A stretch of DNA of 64,000 nt from Thermococcus zilligii AN1. Lineage in GTDB: Archaea > Methanobacteriota_B > Thermococci > Thermococcales > Thermococcaceae. Location: contig NZ_AJLF01000001.1 of NCBI RefSeq assembly GCF_000258515.1, positions 496,001 through 560,000 of the forward strand. The letters run 5' to 3'. The notes beneath the pieces are model-generated. The model was not told the origin of the DNA. It did no database searches and saw nothing but the letters and a program-made list of their open reading frames with translations. Below are positions 27,608-37,638 of this stretch, in pieces (the stretch's first letter is position 1; each line of letters begins with the position of its first letter). The position numbers and the translations under genes were made by a program.

Positions 27608-28909
27608 TCAGAGGACCCTCTCGAGGATTATCGCCGTCAGGGCTCCAACGGCCATCCCCGACTCAAGGATGCTCGCTATGAGTTTCGGGAAGTGCCCCAA
27701 GAACTCCGGCGGGAGCTGTGGTGCCCCGAGGCCCGCTATAAGCGCTGCAGCCAGGATTAGCGTGTTCCTCTCGGTGAACTCCACTCTCTCCTTTATCAGC
27801 CTCAGCCCCGTGACGCTTATCATGCCGTAGAGGGCGAGCGTCAGCCCGCCGAGGACCGGGGCCGGCATGGAGGCGAGTATCCCGGCGAACCTCGGCAGGA
27901 GGGAGAGGAATACCAGTATCACCGCGCCCACCTGCACCACGTGCCTGCTGCCGATCTTTGTGAGTGCAACGACGCCGATGTTCTCCGAATAGCTCGTCGT
28001 CCCGCAGGCGCCAAGGAGGCCGGCTATTGAGCAGGCCAGGCCCTCCGCACCTATGCCCCTTGCGATGTGTTTTTCTGTTATCTCCGAACCTGTCACCGTA
28101 GCTATGGCGTGATAATCGCCGACGCTCTCGATGATGCTCACCATGAAGGCAAACAGGAGGAGGACTATGGCGCTGACATCGAAGATGGGTGTCCCCCAGG
28201 GGAAGACGGAGGGCACGCCGAGAACCGGCAGGCTCCTCACGAGGTCGAAGTTGGTCAATCCGAGCGGGACACTGATAAGGTAGCCAATCACGACACCCAC
28301 CACCACGGGCATGGCCTTCAGGCTTCCCCTTGCCCTGAGCGCCACGAAGACGGTTGTGAGGAAGGTTATCAGGGCTACTGCACTGGACTTCACGAGTGTC
28401 TCGCCGGCCGGGTCGGCGTAGAAGTTGAAGAAGTTCTTTACAGCAACGTCTGCCAGGCTGAAGCCTATGAGGGTTATCGTCACGCCCGTAACCAGGGGAG
28501 TGAAGAGCTTCCTGACCTTCCCTATTATCCCGAGCCAGCCTATTGCCGCCTCAACCAGACCGCCGACGAGGAGTGCCCCCTCAACAGCGGCCATCCCGAG
28601 GGAAGAGCCTATGGATATAAGCCCGGGTATGAAGGCAAAGCTCGACCCCTGGACTATCGGATAGCGGGAGCCTATCGTCGTCTGGAGCAGCGTCGCTATG
28701 CCCATCGTCAGCAGAACCGCCTGTATCATGAGGGCAATCTGGTCGCCGCTTAGGCCTATGGCACCGCCGACAACGAGCGGCACTGTCACTGTCGCTCCAA
28801 ACATCGCAAGAACGTGCTGAAGGCCAAAAACGAAAGCCTTCGCGGGTTCAACCTTCTCCTCGATTCCAACCTTCAAAACCGGCTTTTCAAACACCTCGAC
28901 GTTCTCCAT
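27608..28909 (-). CDS. NCS2-family nucleobase permease
   Basis: A 433-residue transporter with about fourteen membrane segments. The segments QHVLAMFGATVTVPLVVGG and IVQGSSFAFIPG and the region around GACGTTSYSENIGVVALTKIGSR are characteristic of uracil/xanthine permeases (UraA/PbuX). The substrate cannot be settled by eye. A TATA-like CTTTTTAAAC lies about 28 bases upstream of the ATG at 28909 with no ribosome binding site, so the mRNA is probably leaderless. No pyrimidine or purine gene is adjacent. Confidence 0.82.
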   Translation of the reverse strand: MENVEVFEKPVLKVGIEEKVEPAKAFVFGLQHVLAMFGATVTVPLVVGGAIGLSGDQIALMIQAVLLTMGIATLLQTTIGSRYPIVQGSSFAFIPGLISIGSSLGMAAVEGALLVGGLVEAAIGWLGIIGKVRKLFTPLVTGVTITLIGFSLADVAVKNFFNFYADPAGETLVKSSAVALITFLTTVFVALRARGSLKAMPVVVGVVIGYLISVPLGLTNFDLVRSLPVLGVPSVFPWGTPIFDVSAIVLLLFAFMVSIIESVGDYHAIATVTGSEITEKHIARGIGAEGLACSIAGLLGACGTTSYSENIGVVALTKIGSRHVVQVGAVILVFLSLLPRFAGILASMPAPVLGGLTLALYGMISVTGLRLIKERVEFTERNTLILAAALIAGLGAPQLPPEFLGHFPKLIASILESGMAVGALTAIILERVL

Positions 28910-28993
28910 TAAAGCCCGCTCAACCTGGGAGGGATTTGTTTAAAAAGTTTTCGATAGGGGGCAGGGTTAACAGAAAAATGTCAAAACTTGGGC

Positions 28994-30337
28994 TCACCAG
29001 CCCTGGACCTTCTCCAGAACGCTGTCCGGGACTTTCCCATCCTCGACGTCTTCTATTGCCTCCTCGAGCCTGTTGAGGCCCTCATCGAGTAATTCCTCCT
29101 CTATCGTCAGCGGGGGCTCAATCCTCAGGACGTTGCCCTGCAGGAAGGCGACTATGAGGCCCAGCTCGTAGGCCCTCCAGACCACCTTCTTGGCCTCGTC
29201 GTAGGCCCTATCCTTGGTCTCCCTGTCCTTCACAAGGTCAACGCCGAGCATCAATCCGAGTCCCCTAACGTCGCCGATGAGCTCGTGCCTCCTCTTCATC
29301 CCCTCGAGCCTGTTTTTGGCCCTCTCGCCGAGCCTTTCGGCGCGCTCTAAAAGGTTCCGCTCCTCGATTTCCTCGATAACCGCCAGGGCCGCGGCGCTCG
29401 CCACCGGGTTCCCGCTCATGGTGAAGGCGTGACCGAGGGGCGGTAGCGAGTCCATTATCTCGGCCCTGCCAATTACCGCGCTTATGGGCAACCCACCGCC
29501 GAGGGGCTTGGCCAGGGTTATTATGTCGGGCTCAACTCCAAAGTGCTCTATTGCAAACCATTTTCCAGTCCTTCCGAGACCGCTCTGGACCTCATCCACA
29601 GCTAAGAGGATACCGTGCTCCTCTAAGATTTTCTTCAGCCTCCTGAAGTAGTCCTCCGGGGGGACGACCATGCCCGCATCCCCCTGTATCGGCTCCGCTA
29701 GGAGCAAAGCCACACCTTCGGCGTAGACTTCCCCTTCAAACTTCTCCCTGAGGTATTCCAAACACTCCATCCTGCACCTCCCGGGTCCCCTGCCAAAGGG
29801 ACAGCGGTAGCAGTTGGGGTAGGGGATGAAGTGCACCTCGCTGAGCTGACCTACCCTGGAGCGCACTTCAAAGTCGAGGCCGGTGACGCTCATCGCACCG
29901 TAGGTTGAACCGTAGTAGCTCCTCAGGTAGCTGATTACCGCCCTCCTGCCGGTGTAGGCCCTCGCGAACTTTATGGCACCGTCGTTGGCGTCACTCCCGC
30001 TCAGACCAAAGGCAACCTTTGGGCTTTCTACGGGTGCTATCTCCGAGAGCTTCTCAGCCAGGAGGAGCGGCTCTACCGGAAAACCGTAGATGAAGGTAAA
30101 GTGCAGAAGCCTGTCCGCGGTTCTCTTCACGGCCTCAACCACGCGCGGGTTGTTATGACCGACGTTCTGAACGGCGGCATCGCCCAGGAAGTCTATGTAC
30201 TCCCTCCCCTCAACGTCCCATACGAGGGCGTTCCGGGCTTTGTAGGGTACTATCGGGGCATAGGTAACATGCGAGGCCCTTGAAATGTAGCGGGAGTACC
30301 GCTCAATAACCTCGTCCCTCCCATAGGGATACTCCAT
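28994..30337 (-). CDS. Class III aminotransferase-fold PLP enzyme
   Basis: A 447-residue PLP enzyme of the acetylornithine/GABA aminotransferase family. Seen: [19 protein letters not shown] for phosphate binding, [15 protein letters not shown] with the cofactor-binding Asp, and the Schiff-base Lys in [13 protein letters not shown] Cys-rich insert, [18 protein letters not shown], occurs in Thermococcales members of the family, some of which are amino-acid racemases and not transaminases. The exact reaction cannot be decided from sequence. The ATG at 30337 follows GGGTGGAAAT. Confidence 0.75.
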   Translation of the reverse strand: MEYPYGRDEVIERYSRYISRASHVTYAPIVPYKARNALVWDVEGREYIDFLGDAAVQNVGHNNPRVVEAVKRTADRLLHFTFIYGFPVEPLLLAEKLSEIAPVESPKVAFGLSGSDANDGAIKFARAYTGRRAVISYLRSYYGSTYGAMSVTGLDFEVRSRVGQLSEVHFIPYPNCYRCPFGRGPGRCRMECLEYLREKFEGEVYAEGVALLLAEPIQGDAGMVVPPEDYFRRLKKILEEHGILLAVDEVQSGLGRTGKWFAIEHFGVEPDIITLAKPLGGGLPISAVIGRAEIMDSLPPLGHAFTMSGNPVASAAALAVIEEIEERNLLERAERLGERAKNRLEGMKRRHELIGDVRGLGLMLGVDLVKDRETKDRAYDEAKKVVWRAYELGLIVAFLQGNVLRIEPPLTIEEELLDEGLNRLEEAIEDVEDGKVPDSVLEKVQGW

Positions 30338-30467
30338 ATTTCCACCCCACTACTATACGCGTTTGAAACTAATAGCGATTTCGGTGGGGGCATAAGAAGT
30401 ACCGAAACGTCCATCCTCACGAGCGTCAAGAAGTGGGGCTACGCGAGGGTATTCTGAAAAAGAAAAG

Positions 30468-32222
30468 TCAGCCGAGGATGACCTGAAGGACCGCTTCCTC
30501 GTTAGGCTTCAGCTCGTCCACTTCCCATATCACCCTGGAGCCTTCAATCCGGGCTTTACCCCTCGTCGCCCTGGCCTCGAGGGCTTTCATGCCCCTCTCC
30601 CACCTGAAGTTCAGGAGGGGTCTCATCCTCGGCGCCTTCAGCTTGACGAAGTAGTACCTGTCAAGTTCTTCCTCCACGACATGGGGTCTGGCAAGGGCCA
30701 GGTAAGAACTGCCTGCCAAGCCGGTAAGCGATATTACAACCACGAGAATCGCCTTTAAGTCCGGCAGTCGGGATTTTTCGCCCCCTCCTCCGGCGAAAGT
30801 TGAGGTGGTGTTTTTTCCCGGACTTGCCGAAGTTTTCTCAGGGGTTGAAAGGTCAATTACACTGCTGTACTTCAGGTAGCCCCTGGCTTCGGCGGTCAGG
30901 GCGAACTTCTTAGAGCCCAGCTTATCGAGTGGAATGAAGATTTTGCCGTCGTCATTGGTCCTGAGGGAAAGTGTCCCGCTGGAAGATTCAATAACAACGG
31001 TGACGTTTGGAAGGGGACTCCCGCTGGAATCGATGACCGTCAGGACGAGGACATCCGCGCGTACTTCGGGAACCACCAGCAGTTTGTCCACCTTAACCGA
31101 AACCCCCTCAATGCAGTCACCGAGGTATAGCCTGGCCCCGTAGACGCCCGCCTGGTTGACTTTAAATGCAGCCAGGCCATTTTCATCGGTGAAAAGAGTT
31201 TGGCCAAGGAGATCGACCCGGATCCCAGAAACCGGGCTTCCGTTCTCATCGGTCACCCTGATCCAGATGCTTCCGTTCTCGTACCAGGCCCCGTAGGAGT
31301 AGGGACATTTAACATCGACGAGCCTTGTAACAATCTCCCCATCTAAGTTTAATCTGACCAGATAAACCCCCTGCCTTGGGGGAACAAAAACAGCCTCGCC
31401 TTTTTCATCGGTGTAGAGCGTCGTCCCGTTGATCCAGACTTCAACGTCTTTTGCCGGTCTTCCGTCGGCGAAAGAGACCTTAACGAGGATCACCCCTTCC
31501 TTAAATTCTGCCGAGTAGCGGTAATTCCTGGGTATGACCTTGAAGCTTTTCTCCAATCTCTGGGAAACATTTGAGAGATCCGCGAGTATGGCCAGAGTAT
31601 AATTCCCCGCGTCAAGGCTTGGTATCCTTATCGTCTCGCTCCATCTCCTGCCGGGGTCAAGGGAAACTGTGAAGTTCCAGGAGCTGACCACGGACTCGTT
31701 CCCTTTGATGACAAAAACCCTGACTGTGCCCTCGATGGGCACGTTGGACTTCGATATCACTTGTATGTATGAGACTATATCACCGCCCGCGGTGTAGAAT
31801 CCACCGATGTCCGAGCTTAGGGAGTACCGGATGAGCTTTTCAACCCTCACGGTAACACCGCGCTCAAGGGTGAAGTTTCCAAGCTTCCCCTCGATCCTGG
31901 CAGGGTACTCCCCCGGAGGCAGGAGGGGAACCTTCACCCTTAGGTGTACTACAGTGCTCTCCAGGGGGCCAAGGGATAACGTTTGATTTGCCCTTAAAGT
32001 CACATCTCCCGCTTTCCATACAATGCTCACGGCCAGTCCGGAGAGACTCTCATTTAGGAGGTTGGTGACGCTGACCGGAACATCAAGTTCCTCGCCGGGG
32101 AAAGCATCAAAAACATCGATAACAGGGGCCATGCTGAAGGGGGGAGAGTTTTCAGCAAACCCTCGAGAGCTAAAGAACGCCCCCATGAGAAAGACGACCA
32201 CCAAGAGCCTAACCGCCTTCAT
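30468..32222 (-). CDS. Secreted membrane-anchored Ig-like repeat protein
   Basis: A 584-residue protein with a signal peptide ([19 protein letters not shown]) and cleavage probably near GFAENS. Residues 35-230 look like NEW3/CARDB-type beta domains. Three later units with the pattern D-G/S-x-P-...-T-D-E-x-G (near [29 protein letters not shown] and [14 protein letters not shown]) resemble carboxypeptidase-regulatory Ig folds. Many N-x-S/T sites suggest glycosylation. A membrane helix near residue 500 ([20 protein letters not shown]) leaves a cytoplasmic tail of about 65 residues. Function is unrecognised. The gene start overlaps the end of hjc. Confidence 0.6.
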   Translation of the reverse strand: MKAVRLLVVVFLMGAFFSSRGFAENSPPFSMAPVIDVFDAFPGEELDVPVSVTNLLNESLSGLAVSIVWKAGDVTLRANQTLSLGPLESTVVHLRVKVPLLPPGEYPARIEGKLGNFTLERGVTVRVEKLIRYSLSSDIGGFYTAGGDIVSYIQVISKSNVPIEGTVRVFVIKGNESVVSSWNFTVSLDPGRRWSETIRIPSLDAGNYTLAILADLSNVSQRLEKSFKVIPRNYRYSAEFKEGVILVKVSFADGRPAKDVEVWINGTTLYTDEKGEAVFVPPRQGVYLVRLNLDGEIVTRLVDVKCPYSYGAWYENGSIWIRVTDENGSPVSGIRVDLLGQTLFTDENGLAAFKVNQAGVYGARLYLGDCIEGVSVKVDKLLVVPEVRADVLVLTVIDSSGSPLPNVTVVIESSSGTLSLRTNDDGKIFIPLDKLGSKKFALTAEARGYLKYSSVIDLSTPEKTSASPGKNTTSTFAGGGGEKSRLPDLKAILVVVISLTGLAGSSYLALARPHVVEEELDRYYFVKLKAPRMRPLLNFRWERGMKALEARATRGKARIEGSRVIWEVDELKPNEEAVLQVILG

Positions 32223-32607
32223 TCTTCAACACCTCCAGCAGGTTTCTCTGGACACCCAGAAGTTCTTCAAGGGTCATTCCGCTGTTTGAGTACTTTACCC
32301 CGTTTTTTCCGGATTTTACAAGTTCGTCCACATCAAAAAAGCGCCATCCCCGACTTATGAACTTGACGGCCAGGACGGCCCTTCCACCGAATCTTCTGGA
32401 GAACTCGGCAAGTTTTCTGATGTCTTCCTCACCGAGGTAAACCCTGTCTGAGCGGGTACTCTTGACCTCGATGCAGAGGTAGAGCTTTCCGTTGCCCGCG
32501 ATCACGTCAACTTTCTTGCTTCCAGCTGATCTAACAACCGCGAAGCCATTCTCCTCGAGGGCTTTTATCAGCTCCCTTTCAGCGCTCGCTCCCCTTCTGT
32601 ACCTCAT
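32209..32607 (-). CDS. hjc: Holliday junction resolvase Hjc
   Basis: A 132-residue endonuclease that cuts four-way DNA junctions in recombination. The conserved core is clear: [21 protein letters not shown] with the catalytic Glu, [14 protein letters not shown] with the metal-binding Asp, and [10 protein letters not shown] with the E-x-K motif. It closely follows the Pyrococcus Hjc layout. The ATG at 32607 has GGAGGTTGTGG upstream; the longer frame lacks this. Its last 14 bases overlap the start of the secreted protein gene. Confidence 0.92.
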   Translation of the reverse strand: MRYRRGASAERELIKALEENGFAVVRSAGSKKVDVIAGNGKLYLCIEVKSTRSDRVYLGEEDIRKLAEFSRRFGGRAVLAVKFISRGWRFFDVDELVKSGKNGVKYSNSGMTLEELLGVQRNLLEVLKNEGG

Positions 32608-32672
32608 GGCCACAACCTCCAGTAACTTTGCAGGCCTGTATTTATCTTTTCCTGTCGCCCGCAATGGGCTAA

Positions 32673-32682
32673 CTTTTATAAG
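32673..32682 (+). promoter_or_regulatory. TATA box of the carbonic anhydrase-uppS unit
   Basis: CTTTTATAAG lies 32 bases ahead of the ATG at 32714. A repeated GGTGGTGGTG ribosome binding site sits between. Confidence 0.65.
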
Positions 32683-32713
32683 GGGCCCTTCAAGTTCAAA
32701 TTGGTGGTGGTGA

Positions 32714-33235
32714 ATGGCGATATACTCCTTAGGCGATAAAAAGCCTAAGATACACGAGACGGCTTACATTGATGAGAGCGCAACCGTCATTGGTGACGTC
32801 GTTCTCGAGGAGAACACCAGCGTCTGGCCCTCCGCGGTTCTGAGAGGGGACATAGAGCAGATTTACATCGGCTGCTGCTCCAACGTGCAAGATAATGTAA
32901 GCATACACACCTCCCACGGCCTTCCGACGAGGATTGGCAGGTACGTGACGATAGGCCACAACGCCGTCGTCCACGGGGCGAGCATCGGGGACTACACCAT
33001 CATAGGCATGGGCGCGGTGATCCTCGACGGGGCGAAGATAGGTAAGCACGTCATCATAGGGGCGGGGGCGCTCGTTCCACCGGGCAAGGAGATACCGGAC
33101 TACAGCCTCGTCGTCGGCGTTCCCGGAAAAGTCGTTAGGCAGCTCAGCGAGGAAGAAATCGGGTGGACGAAGAAGAACGCTGAAATCTACATGGAGCTGG
33201 CCAGGCTGCACCGGGAAAAGAGAAGAAGGCTGTGA
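32714..33235 (+). CDS. Gamma-class carbonic anhydrase-family protein
   Basis: A 173-residue left-handed beta-helix protein with hexapeptide repeats. The three zinc-ligand His are visible in VSIHTSHG and GHNAVVHGA. The layout matches the Cam/CaiE/YrdA family, which hydrates CO2 or binds acyl groups. The C-terminal helix ends in REKRRRL. Translation of uppS begins nine bases after the stop. Enzyme activity in Thermococcus is inferred. Confidence 0.82.
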   Translation: MAIYSLGDKKPKIHETAYIDESATVIGDVVLEENTSVWPSAVLRGDIEQIYIGCCSNVQDNVSIHTSHGLPTRIGRYVTIGHNAVVHGASIGDYTIIGMGAVILDGAKIGKHVIIGAGALVPPGKEIPDYSLVVGVPGKVVRQLSEEEIGWTKKNAEIYMELARLHREKRRRL

Positions 33236-33244
33236 GTGATCCCC

Positions 33245-34039
33245 ATGCTGTACCGTTTAATTTCTAAGCTTCCGCCCGTTATTTTTAAACCGGCCTATGA
33301 CTTCTACGAGTCCTATTTACTTGAGAAGGTCAAATCAGGCGAGATCCCTAAGCACGTGGCCATAATCATGGACGGAAACAGGAGATGGGCCAGAAAAATA
33401 GAAAAACCTCCCTGGTACGGCCACCTTTTTGGTTCAAACAAACTGGAAGAGATACTGGAGTGGTGCAGAGACCTGGGTATAAGGACTCTTACAGCCTATG
33501 CTTTCTCTACAGAGAACTTCAAACGCTCCCCGGAGGAAGTTAACGCCCTCATGAACCTCTTTGAGCAGAAGTTTAAGGAACTCGTCAAAGACGAGAGGGT
33601 GCACAGGTATGGCATCAGGGTGAACGTGATCGGCAGAAAAGACCTCCTGCCGGAGAACGTGAGGAAAGCGGCCGAAGAAGCGGAAAGGGTTACCAAAAAA
33701 TACAACAATTACACCCTCAACCTGGCAATAGCCTACGGGGGAAGGAGCGAGATAACCGACGCCGTTAGGGAGATCGTCCAGGAGGCGCTGGAGGGGAGGA
33801 TACGCCCGGACGAAATAGACGAAGACCTGATAAAGCGCTACCTCTACCACCCAAACATGCCCGACCCAGATATCGTTATCCGAACCGGGGGAGAAGTGAG
33901 GATAAGCAACTTCCTCCTGTACCAGATAGCCTACAGTGAGCTCTTCTTCGTCGACGTCTACTTCCCCGAGTTCAGGAAGATAGATTTCCTGAGGATAATA
34001 AGGGAGTACCAGAAGAGGCAGAGGAGGTTCGGGAAATAA
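33245..34039 (+). CDS. uppS: cis-Prenyltransferase (undecaprenyl diphosphate synthase type)
   Basis: A 264-residue enzyme that extends allylic diphosphates with isopentenyl diphosphate to make long polyprenyl carriers for glycosylation. Signatures are complete: IMDGNRRWARK, LTAYAFSTENFKRSPEEV, LNLAIAYGGRSEI and PDIVIRTGGEVRISNFLLYQIAYSEL. In archaea the product feeds dolichol-type lipids. The ATG at 33245 follows GAGTGAT; a GTG at 33236 is less favoured. It depends on isoprenoid supply from the AcnX and HMG-CoA reductase steps encoded elsewhere in the window. Confidence 0.92.
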   Translation: MLYRLISKLPPVIFKPAYDFYESYLLEKVKSGEIPKHVAIIMDGNRRWARKIEKPPWYGHLFGSNKLEEILEWCRDLGIRTLTAYAFSTENFKRSPEEVNALMNLFEQKFKELVKDERVHRYGIRVNVIGRKDLLPENVRKAAEEAERVTKKYNNYTLNLAIAYGGRSEITDAVREIVQEALEGRIRPDEIDEDLIKRYLYHPNMPDPDIVIRTGGEVRISNFLLYQIAYSELFFVDVYFPEFRKIDFLRIIREYQKRQRRFGK

Positions 34040-34208
34040 ACGATCCTCGGTGATCGGATGGACAGGTTCCGGCGATAGTCTCCGCATTTCTGTAGAAAAG
34101 GCCCGTGGTTCATGCGTCGCTTTTATCTCCTCCTCGTCGTAATCGGCTGCGCTTACCCAAGCGAATGGCCTGAAAAAATGGCTCAAAAGAAAAGGGCATG
34201 GAAAGTGC

Positions 34209-35954
34209 TTATGACTTCCCCACCCCCCTCCTCACCTTCACCGCCAGCCCGCTCTGGAAGACCTTAAGCTCCTCGCCGTTGAGGAGCGTCTGGCCCGTCG
34301 CGAGGAGCTCGTCCCTCCCGTTCACCACCAGAACCTCGTCGTAGGGCCTTATCTCCGGGTCGGCATCTACGACAAACTTGGCGAAGACGTTCCGCCCCTC
34401 CCTCGCGAAGGGCTCCGCATCATCGCTGACAACAACGCGCATCCTCGGGAATGGGAGGAGCGCATGAAGCCTTCTTGCCCCCTCTATTCCAAGCGTCAAT
34501 AAGCCATCCTCTGCCCTAAAGGTGGCGAGGTGCTTGCCTTCGGCGCTTATCTGCCTCGGCATGCCCGTCTTCCTTGAGAGCTCAACGGAGGCGTCTTTGA
34601 AGGCTTCGCCCGCTCCTTCCCCGAACTGGTACTCGGCGATGGCCATTATGTAGTTCCTCGCTTCGTCCTCCCCTGGCTTTTCTATCGTGAAGTCCTCTTC
34701 ACCCTCGCTCTGGGCGAAGGGATAGCTCAGGCTTAAGTACTTCGGAACCCCGCCGAATATCGGGTGCTCCATCGTCTCGGGGAACTTACTCTTAACGCGC
34801 TCCGCCCTCTCCTTCGCCCTCATTGCCATCGGCCACCTTAGGGATTCCTCGCTCACCTTGAAGAAAGCGGAGGCCTTGGTTACCGGCTCGTTCTTCTCGA
34901 GGTATTCCCTGTACTCAAGCAAGCGCTTGTAGGCGGCGAAGAGCTTCGGATGGCCCCTCGCCCTCTCGTCCACCAGCTCCCAGAGGGTCCCCTCCTTTAT
35001 GGCCTGCTTTACCCTGTTGAGCTCCTCCCTGATCACCCAGAGGTTGTGGATGGCCAAAAGCCTCGTCCTCTCCTCCTTCGGCATCTCGCGGAGCTCCTGC
35101 GGAGTGTAGCGCGAGCAAACGGGGCAGGAGCAGGGGAAGTACTCAAGCTCCTCGAGCCTTTTTGTGCCTTCTGGCGTCAGATAGCGGTCGTCCTTGGCGT
35201 AGAGGGCGTAGCTGGCAGAATCGAAGAGGTCTATTCCCATCGCCACCGCCAGCGCGAAAACCATGGGATGGCCAGCGCCGAAGAGGTGGACGGGCCTGTC
35301 GGGCCTAAGCCCCTGCTTTGAAGCTATGACGACATCAACTAAGTCCCTGTAGCGGTAGCCCTCCATCAGCGGGACGACGGCACCGATGGGGTGTATCTCA
35401 AAGTTCATCTCGCTCAGCTTTTTAGCGGCATAGGTTCTCAGGTCGGGGTAGGTGGAGCCCTGGACTGCCGCGTTCATCGCTATTCCCTTTATCTCTTCCG
35501 CCTCCTTCGCCCTCTCCAGCGTTATCCTGAGGTCTTCCTCTGCCTTCTCCCGCGGGGCGTCCGGCGGGGTTGGTATGTCAAGGAAAGTGCCTATGTCAAC
35601 GCCTATCTCGTGCTGGAACTGGACTATCTCGCGGTTGGTGACATCAACGTCGCCGTAGCGCAAAAGCTGGAAAGAGCCCGAATCGACCTCAATTATGCCA
35701 TCGTAGTCGAGCAGCTTATGGATCCCGACCTCAAGCGCCCTCTCCCTCAGCTCGGGCGTCCTGTAGATGATGTAAGAGTTCGTGATGACCATCCCAAAGC
35801 CCATCTCCCTGAGCTCCTTTGGAGTTACTACGAGCTGCTTTGGATTTATGACCGGCATTATGTTTGGAGTCTCTATCGTTTTCCCGTTAACGGTCAGCTT
35901 TCCAATTCTTCCAGCCGCGTCTCTTGCTTTAACCTCAAACCTGAAGTCGGTCAT
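34209..35954 (-). CDS. tgtA: tRNA-guanine(15) transglycosylase, archaeosine synthesis
   Basis: A 581-residue enzyme that exchanges G15 of tRNA for preQ0, the first step of archaeosine formation. The catalytic Asp lies in IEVDSGSFQLL. A zinc site reads CSCPVCSRYTP with a later His (AIHNL). The C-terminal 75 residues (VVSDDAEPFAREGRNVFAKFVVDADPEIRPYDEVLVVN) form a PUA domain. Full archaeal length. The ATG at 35954 follows GGAGGTGAGAA. It lies 41 bases after the phosphate permease gene and may be cotranscribed. Confidence 0.94.
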   Translation of the reverse strand: MTDFRFEVKARDAAGRIGKLTVNGKTIETPNIMPVINPKQLVVTPKELREMGFGMVITNSYIIYRTPELRERALEVGIHKLLDYDGIIEVDSGSFQLLRYGDVDVTNREIVQFQHEIGVDIGTFLDIPTPPDAPREKAEEDLRITLERAKEAEEIKGIAMNAAVQGSTYPDLRTYAAKKLSEMNFEIHPIGAVVPLMEGYRYRDLVDVVIASKQGLRPDRPVHLFGAGHPMVFALAVAMGIDLFDSASYALYAKDDRYLTPEGTKRLEELEYFPCSCPVCSRYTPQELREMPKEERTRLLAIHNLWVIREELNRVKQAIKEGTLWELVDERARGHPKLFAAYKRLLEYREYLEKNEPVTKASAFFKVSEESLRWPMAMRAKERAERVKSKFPETMEHPIFGGVPKYLSLSYPFAQSEGEEDFTIEKPGEDEARNYIMAIAEYQFGEGAGEAFKDASVELSRKTGMPRQISAEGKHLATFRAEDGLLTLGIEGARRLHALLPFPRMRVVVSDDAEPFAREGRNVFAKFVVDADPEIRPYDEVLVVNGRDELLATGQTLLNGEELKVFQSGLAVKVRRGVGKS

Positions 35955-35995
35955 TTTCTCACCTCCTGGGGTTGGCATCTTCTGCTTAAAAAGCT

Positions 35996-36913
35996 TCAAA
36001 GGTCGGAGAAGAGCCTTATCAGGAGAAAAGCCAGGAGGCCAGCTCCAAGGGGAGCCGCTACCCAGCCCTTCAGGATCCCCATCAGGGCCTTTATATTAAC
36101 CGGTTCCCCCTTGTAAAGACTGACACCGGCTATCGCCCCCACTATCGCCTGGCCCGAGCTGACCGGGATTCCCATAACGTTGGCCAGTGTAACCGCCAGC
36201 GAGGCGCCCATCTGGGCGGAAAAGCCCGAAGTCGGGCCCAGGGGAGCGAGGTCTCTTCCAACGGTTTTTATTACCCCATAGCTGAAGGTCAGGGCACCAA
36301 GCCCGAGGGAGAGGGCCAAAAAGACTCTACTGAAAAATCCGCCGTTTGCAAGGCCGACAACGTTGGCCAGCTCGTTCGTTCCGAGGTTAAAGGAGGCATA
36401 AGCCGCGGCGATGAAAACCATCCACCTCTGCGTCAGTTCCAGCAATCCCAAATGCTTTATTCTGTTGAGAACCCTTCTGTAGGCAAGGTATGTTGCAATC
36501 GAGAGCATCCCCGCCACCACAGGGGATACAACCCAGGCCAGGACTATTTTGAAGATCACCCCCCAGTTCACGGGGAGACCTAACGCTAAGGAAGCCCCCA
36601 CGAGGGCCCCTATTATGGCCTGGGTTGTTGATATTGGATTACCGGACAGGGTGGCAAGGGTTACGGCGGAGGCCGCGCTGAAGAGAACGAGAACTATTGT
36701 AGTTTCGCCCATACCCCTGGCTAACCCGGCGACGGTGCTCGATACACATGAACCGTCCATCGTAGCCCCGGCTACCACGAAGACCCAGATCAGCAGGACT
36801 GCCCTCTTAAAGCCGATTATCCCGGAGCCAACTGCGGTTCCAACCGCCTTTGCACTGTCGTTGGCCCCTATTGCCCAGGCCATGAAGAAAGCACTGGCGA
36901 GCAACCACAGCAT
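35996..36913 (-). CDS. PiT-family inorganic phosphate transporter
   Basis: A 305-residue protein with about ten membrane helices. The family repeats are visible: FFMAWAIGANDSAKAVGTAVGSG near the start and SFNLGTNELANVVGLANGG in the second half, both with the conserved N-D/E-x-A/N pattern, plus GNPISTTQAIIGALVG and GIPVSSGQAIVGAIAG. It moves phosphate with H+ or Na+. No PhoU-like regulator is adjacent. GAGGTGGA precedes the ATG, and the leader holds a tandem TATAGTCTA repeat. Confidence 0.88.
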   Translation of the reverse strand: MLWLLASAFFMAWAIGANDSAKAVGTAVGSGIIGFKRAVLLIWVFVVAGATMDGSCVSSTVAGLARGMGETTIVLVLFSAASAVTLATLSGNPISTTQAIIGALVGASLALGLPVNWGVIFKIVLAWVVSPVVAGMLSIATYLAYRRVLNRIKHLGLLELTQRWMVFIAAAYASFNLGTNELANVVGLANGGFFSRVFLALSLGLGALTFSYGVIKTVGRDLAPLGPTSGFSAQMGASLAVTLANVMGIPVSSGQAIVGAIAGVSLYKGEPVNIKALMGILKGWVAAPLGAGLLAFLLIRLFSDL

Positions 36914-36924
36914 GGCTCCACCTC

Positions 36925-36942
36925 TATAGTCTATATAGTCTA
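36925..36942. repeat. Tandem 9-bp repeat TATAGTCTA x2 in phosphate transporter leader
   Basis: Two perfect adjacent copies of TATAGTCTA lie 12 to 29 bases upstream of the transporter ATG. A more suitable TATA element for that gene, CTTTTTAAATG on the minus strand, lies further out near 36972-36982. The repeats would then fall within the transcribed leader, where a repressor could act. Confidence 0.5.
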
Positions 36943-37031
36943 CATGGCTCGGATGTGCACATTGAAAGATTCATTTAAAAAGATTTCGATGGCGGGAAAA
37001 CTTTTTTAAGTATGGCGCGATACTCCCGGTG

Positions 37032-37637
37032 ATGGTGAGACTCCAGAAGATCAAGTCTGCTTACCGCGGGCTGCTCCACTCGAGGTACGTCAAGTATTAC
37101 AGGGCGAGATGCGAGCTCCTTCCCCTCTGCCTGCAGAAGCTCGAAGGTTTTTCCCACTTCCAGGATCCGGATGAGTACCTGCTGGTGTCGGAGGCAGAGA
37201 AGCTGTACCAGAAATCCGAGTTGATAACCCTCCTGGAGCTCACCGATGGACTCACCAGGGTCTTCTACCTCATCCCGGGCGATTTCTCCTCGGAGGACAT
37301 CGAGCCGGAGTTCGAGCTCTACTTCCGGGTCAGGAGTGAGGAGGGTCTGAGGGCACTTTTGGGGGTTATCCACCGGGGAAAGGTGGGTGGAAAGAGGTTC
37401 AAACACAGGTCAGTGCTGAGTTTTCTGGCGGGCTTCGTCTTTAGCTTTCTGGTCTCTGCCCTGGCGGAGAAAGCCGGCTTCTGGATTCAAATGGCCATGC
37501 TGCTGATCCTCACAGGGCTCATCTACCTGATCCTCGATTGTCCGTTCTCCCTGCTTTATTTCAGGGGCGTCGAAGTGACAGGGAAGCGGGGGAGGAAGGG
37601 GGTAGAGGGGAGACAAAGAGAAACAGGAGAAAACTGA
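37032..37637 (+). CDS. Uncharacterised two-helix membrane protein
   Basis: A 201-residue protein I do not recognise. The first 130 residues are soluble and mixed (YRARCELLPLCLQKLEGF, LITLLELTDGLTRVFYLIPGDFSSED). Two adjacent membrane helices follow (SVLSFLAGFVFSFLVSALA and QMAMLLILTGLIYLILDCPF), and the tail is very basic (GKRGRKGVEGRQRETGEN). A TATA-like CTTTTTTAAG at 37001 is about 30 bases before the ATG, so the transcript is probably leaderless. It ends two bases from the convergent hmgA stop. Confidence 0.55.
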   Translation: MVRLQKIKSAYRGLLHSRYVKYYRARCELLPLCLQKLEGFSHFQDPDEYLLVSEAEKLYQKSELITLLELTDGLTRVFYLIPGDFSSEDIEPEFELYFRVRSEEGLRALLGVIHRGKVGGKRFKHRSVLSFLAGFVFSFLVSALAEKAGFWIQMAMLLILTGLIYLILDCPFSLLYFRGVEVTGKRGRKGVEGRQRETGEN

Positions 37638-37638
37638 G

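Noticed and set aside
30362-30457. Frame ending SILTSVKKWGYARVF before a stop upstream of the aminotransferase gene
   Set aside because: About 30 residues of protein-like sequence with no start codon or ribosome binding site and no family I recognise. A gene remnant is possible but cannot be supported.
34112-34208. Small frame MRRFYLLLVVIGCAYPSE resembling a lipoprotein signal peptide
   Set aside because: No ribosome binding site or promoter, and it continues antisense into tgtA. Hydrophobic starts of this kind arise by chance from CTCCTC runs.
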